Below the pieces are notes generated by a model that saw only the letters and a program-made list of their open reading frames with translations, did no database searches and was not told the origin of the DNA. The position numbers and the translations under genes were made by a program. A DNA stretch of 64,000 bases from Gymnopus androsaceus JB14 (taxonomy: Eukaryota > Basidiomycota > Agaricomycetes > Agaricales > Omphalotaceae): assembly GCA_009733575.1 (NCBI GenBank), contig ML769611.1:1-64000 (forward strand), read 5' to 3'. Within the stretch, counting starts at the first letter, position 1. Each line of letters begins with the position of its first letter. Below are positions 46,336-57,184 of the stretch, piece after piece.

Positions 46336-46750
46336 CTAGGGACAGTCCAAGCAAGCTCAGAGATAATCCAGGGAAGCACAGAGATCCAGGGGAGCCCCAG
46401 GGACCCAGGGACACCTCAGGCTATTCCTGAATTATTTGCATTGAAATGGGATTATTGAGGTACTATTATGCTCTCAAATTGAGATCACCATGTTTGAAAT
46501 AGATGTATTAAAAATATTTGTATGATTTTTTGAGATTATATCAGTTGCTTGTGCTTCTGGGCTGAAATACACTGAGTTAAATATTTTCAGTATTTTTTAT
46601 GATTTTTTCGTGATTTTTGGGACCTGATGGCACATAAATATGCATTTGATCATGTGACTATATACCCTTTGAGTCTAGACTGTAAAATATGCTAAGTTAT
46701 TCCTGTAGAGTTGGGGTGTATAGTGCATAAAGCTTCTACTATTTATCATG

Positions 46751-46835
46751 TCATGATAGTCTAGTGGTTTTGAACACTCCACACTTTAGCTTACATAATA
46801 CAGTTAATCGTGAGGCTGAGGGTTCAAACCTGTGA
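46751..46835 (+). ncRNA. tRNA-like segment (pol III A and B boxes), possible SINE head or tRNA relic
   Basis: 'TAGTCTAGTGGTTTTGAACA' (46757) resembles a tRNA D-arm/A box and 'GGTTCAAACC' (46821-46830) is a perfect B box. The spacing is about 54 bp. A regular cloverleaf with a good anticodon stem could not be drawn, so this is not a working tRNA. Confidence 0.45.
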
Positions 46836-47355
46836 GGTGTCATTTGCAAACAATGAATATCTTTGAGTTTCATGAGTTAAGCAAGCAAGCAAGATATAAG
46901 TGAGCAATGTGAACTTAAATTGAAAAATTAAAATAATGAGTAAATACCAATAAATAAGTGCAACTAAGAGCCTCTAAGATCTGGGAATACAATAATGATT
47001 AAATAACCAAATAAGATAAGTATGAGTATAAGAAAGACTAGATGGTAAGAAAGTATCTTTTTATAAAATATTACTTCAATAGATTTCCAGGGATATTCAG
47101 AGACACCTCAGGGATCCCCAGGGACACCTCAGGGCTCCCTAGGGCTCCCCCAGGAGCATCCAGGGACATTCAGGGACATCCAGAGATATCCTGGAGAATA
47201 CTTCTCTATCCTCAGTTACCCTAGGAATTGGGGGGTGTCCCTTGGGATTCTCAGAGAGCCTAGGGAGCCTGGGCTCCCTGGGTGTCCCAGTTTTCCTGAG
47301 GGTACCTGAGGCTAACTTAGAAACCCCTAGGCAATAGGGTACTTTTGCAGATGTT

Positions 47356-48006
47356 CTACTCCTCCAGGAACTGCTTGATCTCCTTGTACATGCGAGAGCC
47401 ATGATTTTGAATAATCCAGAGATAGGAAGGAATTGGCAACGAACTCAGGAAATATCCATGGAGCTCGTCATTGGTGACCATGCATCCAGCATCCGAGGCA
47501 TCCTGACGTAGAGCTTCCAAGGCACCAAAATGCTTCTCGAAGGGCATCCCTTTGATGTACTTGAGCTGACGAAGATGTTCCGTAGAAAGAGTCTGATTAG
47601 CTGCACTTTGTTTATTGTATTCGCCAGTCAACTTGACCCACATCTCGTTTGCAGTGAGCTCAGCACCCAGATTAATCAAATGGGGATCGCGAATATTCTG
47701 GTAAATGATTCCAGCAAGATGACCATCCCGAAGCTCCCATTCCTGATCGGACAGGTTTTGCGAATTGACAGGCGTGGCAACAGGAACAACAACAGCAGCT
47801 TGAGCGGTTCCGGCAGCGAGGACAGCGGGAGCAGCATTTTGAGCAGGACAGATGATGGATCTGAGGAGATATCCAGTCATCCCATAGGAGCGAGCAACAC
47901 TCTTGACGTGATCATGGAAGGCGGCCCAGTTCGAAGCACCTTTCGGTTGCTTTTCCTCGGGGAATGAGATAAGAGACAGAAGTTGACTGGATGGCGTTGA
48001 ACTCAT
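47356..48006 (-). pseudogene. Copia A gag, N-terminal part
   Basis: From ATG 48006 the frame encodes a Ty1/copia gag of the UBN2 type: 'NWAAFHDHVKSVARSYGMTG', 'MWVKLTGEYNKQSAANQTLS', 'LRQLKYIKGMPFEKHFGALE', 'GYFLSSLPIPSYLWI'. The frame stops at 47356, two codons before the inserted element (45686-47353). Gag continues past that element with a CCHC zinc knuckle. One G seems to be missing at the junction. Confidence 0.88.
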
Positions 48007-48141
48007 ATTTGGAAGGATAAAGAGGATAAAGATAAAGTTTTGGCAATGGCAAGAAGGATAAATTTTGACAATGGCAAGGCAGTGAAGGTAAACCCAGAGT
48101 CTATTTGGCGAGACACAGAACAGCGATTCTGACTGCAAATC

Positions 48142-48465
48142 TGTGAAATTCCTATAGACACGATGAATACAACGAGGGCCTCAGTCGTAATGATGGAACT
48201 TGATATTACCTATAGACACGATGAATACAATGAGGGCTATAGGTAAAGTCAGTAATGAAAGAGATATTATAAGTAAGACACTTACCCTCAGTCGTAATGA
48301 TGGAACTGAGGGAAGCGGGGAATCAACGTGCCCAGCTTTATATAGTATGGAAAATAGGTCACATCAGTAAAAAAAATAAAGATTACCAAATAAGAAGATA
48401 GAACCCAAAAAGGAAAACCAAACCAAACATATGGCGCCACACTAAACGCCCATCAACATTTAACA
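48142..48465 (-). repeat. 5' LTR of copia A
   Basis: 324 bp, with the same ends as 41632-41954. The gag frame begins about 140 bp inside. Confidence 0.93.
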
Positions 48466-48470
48466 ATTCA

Positions 48471-48901
48471 ATTTATTTGGCCCAAATTCAATAAATCATG
48501 AATTGCACCAGTACAAGATATCTTGCAAATTGGTTAAACTGTGTATCTCTACTGATTGTACTGATACAACCAGTGCAGTACAATACAATTTATATAATTT
48601 GAATCAGTTCAGATAAAAATTGGTTTATATCAGTATAAACTGATATGAACTGATCATTTATACACTATTTCAATGCTAGATGAGTAATGTCTTATAGTAA
48701 TCATGTCATAGGAACCTCTAGGGCATGCCACTGTAACCGTCTGTAACAGTCAACGGGACAGTCATATTGGGACTGTGCCCATCCCGTCTTGGATTTTCTG
48801 GGACTGTAATTTGCCATCCCGTTTCGCCTGTTACAGTTGTAATTATGGGTGTTAGAAAATATCAGTATGGAATAGGTTTTTTTGTAAAAATTTTGCATGG
48901 A
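48471..48901. other. Remaining left part of the old TIR element
   Basis: AT-rich, with 'cagtacaat' and 'ctgatatgaactgat' words that recur inverted at 56830-57000. A 'ggacagtc..gggactgt' block at 48760-48800 is matched loosely near 56660-56700. No gene. Confidence 0.5.
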
Positions 48902-48906
48902 CTTCC

Positions 48907-49269
48907 TGTTGGAATATCAAAGGTAAATATATCTTATTGAACTATACATGGAACACTTTCTCGTAGTTTTCACTTGTTTGTATCACCATCCCATGCACTC
49001 TACTGCTATTGTCTCGCAGACTCCACTCAGTCTCTTGCCATATCCACTTGCTCTCTTGTAGTACCCACTTTACCATATGGACAGTAGCCACAAGTATTCA
49101 TGCAGTAGCCACCTGCCCAATATATCATTTGTACTTAGGACTGTATATAAGCTTAGGTACTATACCCTGTAATAACACCGTTGTCCCCCATTGATCTGTG
49201 TGATTGCTACTACTAAGTCCTGTGTGGACTTATTGCTGCTACTTCCTTTTTAGGAATATAACTCTAATA
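48907..49269 (+). repeat. 5' LTR of copia B
   Basis: 363 bp, with 'gtatataagctt' as the likely promoter TATA. The same sequence, interrupted twice, forms 54226-56334. Confidence 0.92.
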
Positions 49270-49611
49270 GCTTATGGGCCCCAGCCTTAACCATTGACAC
49301 ATCATATTGCCATAACTCTTGCTCATGCCACTCAGGTCAAATCCTTCACCACTACAACTTGACAGGAAATAAAGTCATCAGAACAAGCCAGCTCATTGAG
49401 TAGCAAAGCTGTAGCACCACAGCAGAGACAAGCACCATTACCTCCCACAGATGACACTGTTCCTTGTAAAGGACACCCACACATCTTTGACATTGACAAA
49501 TTAGTCAATAGATACAAGCATTGAACCACTGGAAGGTGGAGTCAATGTGACAAACAACATTGCCTAAACCAATACAATGTACCCTGGACAGGTAAATTAG
49601 CAGATTTTGCG

Positions 49612-50735
49612 AAACCATCGTGAAAGAGCAGGAGGAAATTATCAGAACTCATTTACAACAACACATCGCCAACGACGACAAAGAGGATACTGAAGCATCT
49701 GCTACTCAGCCTATTGCATCATCCTCACAACAGCATACTCCCGCTCCATCACAATCACCTGCACCGAAATGCAAACCTTCTCCACCTGAACCTCCACAAC
49801 CATCTCCACAGGGCACCACACCCTAATTTCCATATTCAAATACGGAACCACCCTCCCCACACAGATCCCCATTGCCATCAGATCCTGGATCACCAGGTGC
49901 TTTAATTGCTGATTCCAACAACAACAACAAGATATCTAAAGCAGGAAAAGCCTTTGATAAGGTTACAACCTTAAAGTCAGATGGATCAAACTGGGACATG
50001 TGGAAAACTCGAGTGGAATTCACAGCCAGGTCTATCAGCTATCAACGTTATTTGGAATGGAATCCACAACCTGATCTTGCTCAAGGATCAGATGATGAGC
50101 ACAGGGGAAAGGACAGTGATTTGCTTAACGCAATCATTGGCAGGTTATCGGATGGAATATTCCGAAGGTATAGACAATATAACAACACGAAGCAGTTGTG
50201 GGAAAATTTAGTTGCTGATTATGATTCTAAAAATGCTCTCACTGAATCATTTTTGCAAAGGCAACTTCACACCATGCGATGCATGGACCATCCAAGGTCA
50301 GTAAACATTTGGACAACATGATCAACATCCACAACGACCTCACAACTAGGGGAATCAATATCAACAACAATATATTCGTCAATACCATTATGTCTCTGTC
50401 CCGACACCTTCAAAGCAACAATAAAGGCATTGGCTGTTTTCTCCACTAAAACAGACAAGAAGCTCAGTCCTGTGGAGCTCATCTCTACCATTCATGCTGA
50501 ATCAATGGTACACCAAATACAACATGATCACAAGAAGGAATCGGCAAACTACGCCGGTAACAGGGGAAGAGGAGGTTTCCGAGGCCATGAAAATTCCTTT
50601 AGGGGAAATTCCTGAGGCAGAGGCAGAGGCTGTGGAGGATCAACGAGTTGCCAAGACTTTGTTTGTTACAACTGCAGAGGTAAAGAACACTTTGGAAATC
50701 AATGTCCATTGGAGAAACACAGTTAGGCAACAAGG
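49612..50735 (+). pseudogene. Copia B gag
   Basis: The pieces are 'LKSDGSNWDMWKTRVEFTAR', 'LLNAIIGRLSDGIFRRYRQY', 'LWENLVADYDSKNALTESFL' and the zinc knuckle 'CYNCRGKEHFGNQC' (50664-50705, C-x2-C-x4-H-x4-C). An acidic, Pro/Ser/Gln-rich N-terminal stretch (49620-49826) precedes them. Stops at about 49824 and 50321 and shifts around 50330 and 50615 break it. Confidence 0.83.
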
Positions 50736-50943
50736 TCAAGGAGACAAAATCTCCTAAGGAAAAGCAGAAGAAGAAGTCGGATGGAAATTGGAGAGATAGG
50801 CCAAAGAACAACAAAGTGGCATCCTCATCCATGATTGAGGAAGTACCAGAGTCATCATGGGCAGCAATCAAAATTCCCGCTAAGCATGGAATCTTGTTTT
50901 CAATTTTTCCAAAATAGCCGATAAATTCAAATTAGCTCCTTCA

Positions 50944-53059
50944 TTGCCAAGTGATCAAAGCTGCATAGTGCAGAACATCAAAGTAGACACTCCACCACCT
51001 CTTACTCTTAATGATGAAGAGGAGGAAGAAGTATATGTCAACATTAATCTCTTTCCTTCCTTCAAATTTGAATATGACACCAAAGAAGGAGTTGGAAAAG
51101 GTGATCACGCTTATGCTGCAGCCCACAGTTATGGAGCAATTCTTTTTGACTCCGGATGCTCTACCCACATGATGCCACTCACCGACGGACTCATGATCAG
51201 GAATCAAAGGGAGATTCCAACATGAGTCATTCAGGCTGCCAGCGTGGAAGCCTTCACAGCAAACATCTCTGGCACACTCCACCTTGATCTCCCCACATAT
51301 GGACAAGAAGTCCAGACACTAAAGCTCCATCACACCCTTCTATGTCCAGACACTCCCAACACACTCGTATCACTGGGAAAACTTGATGATGATGGTCACG
51401 CCATCCACACTGCTAATGGTAAAATGACATTCAGAGATTGCCAGGGGAAACTTGTGGGAGTTATCCCAAAGACTAATGGACTATACCAGATCCCATCACG
51501 GGAACACACTTATTCAACTAAGATTGGCTCATTGGTATCTCTTTACAAGGCACACTGCATCTTAGGGCATCTCAACTATGCTTATGTGAAGCATATGTTC
51601 CGAGATAACCAGGTTCATGGAATTGGATTGGATCCGAAACAAATGGACAAACCAGAATGCCATGCTTGTATGCTTGGGAAAGCGGTATCCTATTGCTCAG
51701 GTGCAATCATCTCCCCATGCGAAAGAATTTGGAGACATTTTCCACATGGACGTGTGGGGACCAGCACAAGTCAGGATGGCAAACCATTGCACTTACACAC
51801 TGACTCTAGTTGATGAAGCAACTGATTGGTTGGAGGAACCCCAAATGAAGTCAAAGGACAAGTCATTTGCACAGTACATGGTTCTCCAAACAGGTCTCCA
51901 AACACAATATGGCATAACTGTTAAAGTTCTCCACTCTGATCGAGGGGGAAAATTTCTCAGTAATGAATTCACAGCATATCTGGAACATATTGGGACACGA
52001 CGACATCTCATGGTACATGACACCCCGGAACACAATGGCATAGTGGAACACACACATCGAACATTGCTTAATGCAGTTCAAAGTCTTTTAATCTCATCAG
52101 GACTCCCGAAATGGCTTTGGGGATTCATGATGAGATATGTGGTATATGTTTGGAATTGGACGCCGAAGAAAGCCATCGGAATGGCCACTCCATATGAGAA
52201 ACGGTTTGGTATTAAACCGGACATTACTAATCTTTGCATCTTTGGCAGTATTGTTTATGCTAAACGAGAAAAGGAACCCGGCAAATTGGAACCACAGGCC
52301 CAGGAAGGATGCTGGATAGGACTTGAACCCGAATTGAATGGTCACTACATCTACTGGCCAACATGTCACACTGTCACAATGGGGAGGAACGTAGTTTTCT
52401 CTGACAGGCAGATCCAACCCATTGAGAGGGAGGATGGAAATTTGGGAAATTTAGGAACATTGGTCACTGAGTCAGAACAGCCTGTCATACCAGTTCCAGA
52501 AGAAATTGCTGAACCAATTGCACCAGACAAATTATCTGGGAAACGAGTCAGAGAACCCACCAAGAAGATCAGGGACGTCATTGAAGGACTTGGAGAAGGA
52601 AGTGATGACTCGCGACATCTTACCACATCTCTAGGTCAGGTAACATCAGAAATCAAATCTGATCCTTTATCTGTTGCAGAAGCTATGCAACAACCTGACA
52701 GCTCCAAATGGTATGGTGCCATGGAAGACAAAATCTCCAGACTCCAGGAGCGTGGAACCTATACAATTGTCACTCCACCTCCAGATGCCAATATTCTCAC
52801 ATCCAAATGGGTGTATCAGACCAAGAAGGATGAACAAGGTCACATTACAGGACACCGAGCTTGTCTTGTTGTACCTGGATTTAATCAGATCCCAGATGTT
52901 GACTACTTCCCAGATGAAACCTTCGCATCTGTCGCAAAACTTGCATCAGCCCATGCTATACTCAGCATTGGAGCTGAGAAGAGCATGATTATTCACCAAA
53001 TGGACATGAAATCAGCTTACCTTAATGGGAAATTAGATGACAACGAGCCATTTTTATGA
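50944..53059 (+). pseudogene. Copia B protease, integrase and start of reverse transcriptase
   Basis: 'AILFDSGCSTHMMP' is the aspartic protease site. 'HCILGHLNYAYVKHMF' and 'CHACMLG' form the pre-integrase zinc site. The integrase core has 'DIFHMDVWGPAQV' (first D), 'VLHSDRGGKFLSNEF' (second D) and 'EHNGIVE' (E). The frame then runs into the reverse transcriptase start ('ILTSKWVYQTKKDEQGHITG', 'IIHQMDMKSAYLNGKL') and stops at 53059. Stops or shifts at 51223 and about 51700. Confidence 0.87.
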
Positions 53060-54218
53060 AGGCACCTCCATGCATTGATATAGGGTAAAACCAGGTCAAA
53101 CTTTATGGCTTAAACTCGCACTTTACAGACTTAAACAAGCTGGTCAACAATGGTACATGCAATTCAGGGAGATCATGACCCAACTGGGGTTTAAACAGTC
53201 TCATTTTGATCATGCTGTTTTCTATCCCACTAATCTCTTCACCATCATTTTTATACATGTTGAAGACATGACATTGGTTACCAAAACCCTGGCCATCATG
53301 GAGAAACTAAAGAAAGAGATTGGGGCTATAATCAAAGTTGTTGATTCCAGAGAAATCCATTGGCTACTTGGGATTGAGATCCAAAGATCTCTCCATAACA
53401 GGACAATTCACTTATCCCAACGGTCATACATTGACACCATACTCTCTCACTATGGATTCTTGAATATAAAGCCACTTTCTATTCCCTTTGATCCCCACAT
53501 CCACCTCACCAAAGACCAATCACCCAAAATGGTTGAGGATATCACTTTTATGCGCAACGAACCCTATAGAGAGGCCCTTGGTGCTCTTCAGTATTTATCT
53601 GTTGCTACGAGACCTGACATCACGTATGCAGTCTCTATCCTTGCTTGCTTTTCACAAAACCCTGGCATCACTCATTGGAATGGTGTACACCATGTCTACG
53701 CCTATCTCAAATACACCCAAGACTTCTGGCTCAGTACAAGCAATCAGGAAACAGTCCAAGACTACACTGATGTGGATGGTATGTCCCAAGAGGACCAACA
53801 TGCTATTTCCAGGCACATTTTTATGTTGAATGGCAGAGCAGTATCTTGGTCATTGAAATGACAGGATACCATTTCCTTATCTACCGTGGAAGCCAAGTAT
53901 ATCACTTTGACCCATGCAGCAAAGGAAGCGATCTGGCTTAGGAACCTTTTATCGGAAATCTTTGGTCCCATTACTCATGCAATCCCTATCATGTCAGACA
54001 ATCAGTCCGCCATTGCATTGGCAAAGGTTGATCATTTTCATGCCAGGACCAAACACATCAATATCCAATACCACTTCATCCACTACGTCATCAAGGAAGG
54101 TAAAATTTGTCTTACATACTGCCCTACCAAAAACATGATGGCAGACATCTTCACCAAAGTCTTACCTTCAATGAAAGCCAAACACTTCGCAGCATCCATG
54201 GGATTAGCAAAGGTTTGA
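53060..54218 (+). pseudogene. Copia B reverse transcriptase second half and RNase H
   Basis: 53157-53861 encodes the palm ('IFIHVEDMTLVTKT') and connection ('WLLGIEIQRSLHNRTIHLSQ', 'GALQYLSVATRPDITYAVSI'). The active-site DD pair reads ED, so this copy is probably inactive. 53886-54218 is the RNase H end ('EAKYITLTHAAKEAIWLRNL', 'HINIQYHFIHYVIKEGKI'). Confidence 0.87.
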
Positions 54219-54293
54219 AGGGGATTGTTGGAATATCAAAGGTAAATATATCTTATCAAACTATACATGGAATGCTTTCTTGTAGTCTCCACT

Positions 54294-55875
54294 CACTCCA
54301 CAGGATCCATTAAAATACAGCTGTAATTAGTAATGAAAAACATTTTGTAAATGATATAATATTTTGCAAGATTTTTTGTATGAAAAAGAACTAAAATTTC
54401 CCCAGAAAAATGAATGGGGAATGAGCTTTATTTACATTTGAAAGTGAAGGTCTTTTGCACTAAGGAGAGATGGTCTTTTACTTGCACAGAAGTTTAACCA
54501 TTACGTGTCAGGCCTTGACTCATTTCTCACCCGCTATCCACTCGCTGATGTTTCCCACGCTTCCTGACCATCTGCGGATACTTCCCGCACTCATTACCTA
54601 CATTGCGGGTGCTTTCCATGCTTATTTACCATTTATCCTGCCTGCCGGGCACTTTCTACATGTGATTACCTGTTGTTTTGCCTCCCAGGTGCCTCCCGCA
54701 CTTGATAACCATCCATCAGGCCCTCCCGACGACTTACACAGCCACCCTACAGTATATAAGTAGACACCCCGAGTCCATGTACCCTAGTCTGTTATTACCA
54801 TTGTTACCGAATCGATCCCATTTTGCTTCTGTCTCTGTCTCTGTCTCTCTATTTCTATCTGTTCTAACCAGTTGTGCCTTCCGAGCTCCGTTCAAAGGCC
54901 CACTGTCATCTGCATTAACTGCAAGGCTCTGTCCGTAGATACCAAATCTATGTCCAGAGCTCACTGTCTTCTATCCCTGTTTACGACTTTACGACCAAAG
55001 CTCCCCAGGAGCTTCCTATTTGGGTTTTGCTACCTCTAGAACCTCTGGGACCGTCCGCTTTCACTCAATTCCACCTGCTCCCACGCTATTTTCACCTGCT
55101 CTCACGCTATGCCGTCGGCTCCCATGCTATTCCCATCTGCTTTCACCCTATTCCATCTGCTCCCATGGTATTTCTGTCCGCTCTTGTGCTATTCCGTCCG
55201 CTCCCACGCTATTTCCGCCCGCTTTCCCCCCATTCCACCCGCTCCCACGCTATTTCCGTCCGCTTTTGCTGTATTTCACCCACATTATCCATATTTGGAC
55301 TTATTACACCTTTTTGGACCACTCCTTCATCCATATTCCATCCGCTTCCACTCATTTCTGGTCGTCGGACCACAATACCACCCGCTTCGTGCTGATTACG
55401 TCATCGGGTGGCCCGTACACTGTTCCTTGCACCTCTGAGGCTTGTACTGTTCCATACAACACTCATACTACTGTCCAGATCCACCTTACGGCACGGTTAC
55501 CCCAGGTGGTTGCATTTGGTCTCCACCTACATCCAGGTGCAAGACATTCGGGATACCTTGGTTTGAGATCCGTTTCGTGCACCGGGTCTCACATTATGCC
55601 CTAAGAACAAGCCAATGGTGCTTGTTTTGTTGCTACAGCATAATAGTTAGTGCATTGTTAGGGCGTAATAGTTGAGCTTTTACATGAGTAAAAGACTATC
55701 TTTCCGAATTGTAAAAGACCTTCACTTTTGAAAGGAAATGAAGCTCATTCCCCATTCATTTTTCAGGGGAAATCTTAGTTCTTTTTCATACAAAAAATTT
55801 TGTGAAATATTATATCATTTACAAAATGTTTTTCATTACTAATTACGGCCATATTTTAATGGATCCTGTGGAGTG
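54294..55875. mobile_element. 1582-bp CACT-ended TIR element inside the copia B 3' LTR
   Basis: The ends CACTCCACAGGATCC and its inverse, with arms of about 200 bp (54294-54500 and 55655-55875), are near copies of the arms of 37971-38997. ACT is duplicated outside. The interior differs wholly from the first copy: a CT-rich, TATA-bearing segment (54765) and a minisatellite. Confidence 0.9.
55074..55280. repeat. Degenerate 21-bp minisatellite, about ten units
   Basis: Variants of 'ccgctcccacgctatttc' repeat at about 21-bp steps and stay open in all three + frames over 190 codons. They lie inside the 1582-bp element. Probably not a gene. Confidence 0.8.
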
Positions 55876-56059
55876 ACTTGTTTGTATCACCATCCCATGC
55901 ACTCCACTGCTATCATCTCGCAGACTCCACTCAGTCTCTTGCCATATCTACTTGCTCTCTCATAGTACCCACTTTACCATATGGACAGTAGCCACAAGTA
56001 TTCACGCAGTAGCCACCTGCCTGATATATCATTTGTACTTAGGACTGTATATAAGCTTA

Positions 56060-56217
56060 GAGCCTGTTCGGCAAAAGATAATGTTGAACTTTGACCACTA
56101 AATCTTGCCTATATATAGCAAATGACTAATTGCTCCACCATTCAATTTTAGTCATTTGCTATATATGGGCAGGATTTAGCGGTCAAAGTTCAATGTTATC
56201 TTTTGCCGAACAGGCTC
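56060..56217. mobile_element. 158-bp Harbinger (Tourist-like) MITE
   Basis: A near-perfect palindrome with arms of about 70 bp, ends GAGCCTGTTCGGCAAAAG, flanked by TTA on both sides. Removing it and one TTA restores the LTR sequence 'aagcttaggtactat'. TTA duplication and GC-rich ends fit PIF/Harbinger. Confidence 0.93.
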
Positions 56218-56339
56218 TTAGGTACTATACCCTGTAATAACACCATTGTCCCTGATCAATCTGTGTGATTGCTACTACTAAGTCCTGTGTGGACTTATTG
56301 CTGCTACTTCCTTTTTAGGAATATAACTCTAATACTTCC

Positions 56340-56935
56340 CACATGAGGGTCTATTGTACTATATCATGACATAAAATAAGTCTTTTATTTACAAAAGGGC
56401 TTACTCTTTATAGTTTGAATCCTCCAGAGGCATGTGAAAATATTCCGGGATCACCTCCTGAGTGTAAAATGAGTTTTTAATGACCATGTTAAGGTTTCTA
56501 CAGCATGTTGAAACATCTAGTCAGCTTACAATACCCCCAGGTAAGTCATTGCATCAAATATATGACCTTCAAAGCCATTAAAGGCATGGGAAAACCATAT
56601 ACGGGATGGTTACAGGGGCTACCGTACCCTTTCTGAATACTTTATTATGGTTACACCTGTGTTTTTGACGGCTGTGACTGTTTACGGGATGGTGACATGC
56701 CCAATAGGAAGTACTGATAATGCCTACATACTATTAAAAATATATCTTGATCAAGATTCAAGTAAGGAAAGTACTCTTTCAGCTTCTTATATATACATAA
56801 TGAAGGGTTTGTACAGGTTCCACTGTGTGTAAATATGTACCAATTTAAACTGATTCTAAGCATTTTAAGGATTTTTTGGATTATAAATAAACTGTAAACC
56901 TGTACTGATTTAAATTGTGTATCAGTACAAGCTCT
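56340..56935. other. Right part of the old TIR element, no gene
   Basis: AT-rich sequence to the right of copia B, inside the old TIR element. Contains only short unsupported open frames. Confidence 0.45.
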
Positions 56936-57184
56936 AGTGATACATTTTGCAGTACAATGCAGTGCAATTTATGATTTATGTGCAGTTTAATGAATTGTAT
57001 CTCCAAACCCTAATTAGGGTGGGTTCAGTGGTGGATTTAGATTAGATTTAGTCTGGATTTACAAACTCTGGGAACAGTTGGATTTGATTGGACCATGTGA
57101 CCAAGTCTGACCAAACTTTTTGTTATTGCGCTTTACATCTCAATGCTGCCAACGTGTTCATTTACTCCTTCTACTATTGAAAAA

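Larger units (their letters stand above)
45686..47353. mobile_element. 1668-bp TIR element (CATCWGSAAAA family) inside copia A gag
   Basis: The ends CATCTGGAAAAGTGCC and (inverse) CATCTGCAAAAGTACC are flanked by TT on both sides on the + strand. Both subterminal zones (45700-46430 and 47090-47340) are dense in CCCAGG, CCTAGG and CCTGGG words, as in the 17493-18525 copy. Deleting it with one TT joins gag as 'FLEE' and 'ENVQPC', apart from one missing base. The middle is AT-rich and holds a tRNA-like segment. Confidence 0.85.
41632..48465 (-). mobile_element. Ty1/copia LTR retrotransposon A (minus strand), disrupted
   Basis: LTRs of 323-324 bp (41632-41954 and 48142-48465) start TGTTAAATG and end TTTCACA in element orientation. 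ATTCA is duplicated directly outside (41627-41631 and 48466-48470). A purine tract 'CCAGGGGGAG' precedes the 3' LTR. The order gag, protease, integrase, reverse transcriptase, RNase H is that of Ty1/copia. The LTRs are very similar, with two 'cctatagacac.atgaatacaa' units inside each, so the insertion is not very old, but the coding region has shifts and stops plus a 1668-bp insertion in gag. Confidence 0.93.
48907..56334 (+). mobile_element. Ty1/copia LTR retrotransposon B (plus strand), degenerate
   Basis: The 5' LTR is 48907-49269 (363 bp, TGTTGGAATATC...). The 3' LTR starts at 54226 and ends at 56334. CTTCC is duplicated outside (48902-48906 and 56335-56339). The 3' LTR is 2109 bp, and removing the two nested elements (1582 and 158 bp) and their 3-bp duplications leaves exactly 363 bp. 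A purine tract 'GAAGGGGA' precedes the 3' LTR. Coding parts follow copia order but are broken by stops and shifts. Confidence 0.93.
54226..56334 (+). repeat. 3' LTR of copia B with two nested elements
   Basis: LTR sequence occurs at 54226-54293, 55876-56059 and 56218-56334. The gaps are the CACT element and the Harbinger MITE. Confidence 0.92.
41600..57012. mobile_element. Old TIR element split by two copia retrotransposons
   Basis: The left end (GGGTTTTGAGATACAATT at 41610, continued after the first copia at 48471 with 'AATAAATCATGAATTGCAC') is the inverse of the right end (56940-57010, 'GTGCAATTTATGATTTAT' and 'AATTGTATCTCCAAACCC'). Without the two retrotransposons the element is only about 1.1 kb. 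TTAGGGTTAGGG (41600-41611) precedes the left end, and CCCTAATTA lies at the right. No gene was found in its own sequence. Confidence 0.65.

Noticed and set aside
46078..46458. Heptad-repeat protein (GSPEILQ)n
   Set aside because: The frame comes from a 21-bp tandem repeat in the subterminal zone of an element; the opposite strand is open too.
46751..46835. Functional tRNA gene
   Set aside because: The A and B boxes are present but no convincing cloverleaf or anticodon stem could be drawn.
55020..55675. 194-codon ORF as a gene
   Set aside because: It is a degenerate 21-bp minisatellite inside a TIR element, open in all three frames because of its composition.
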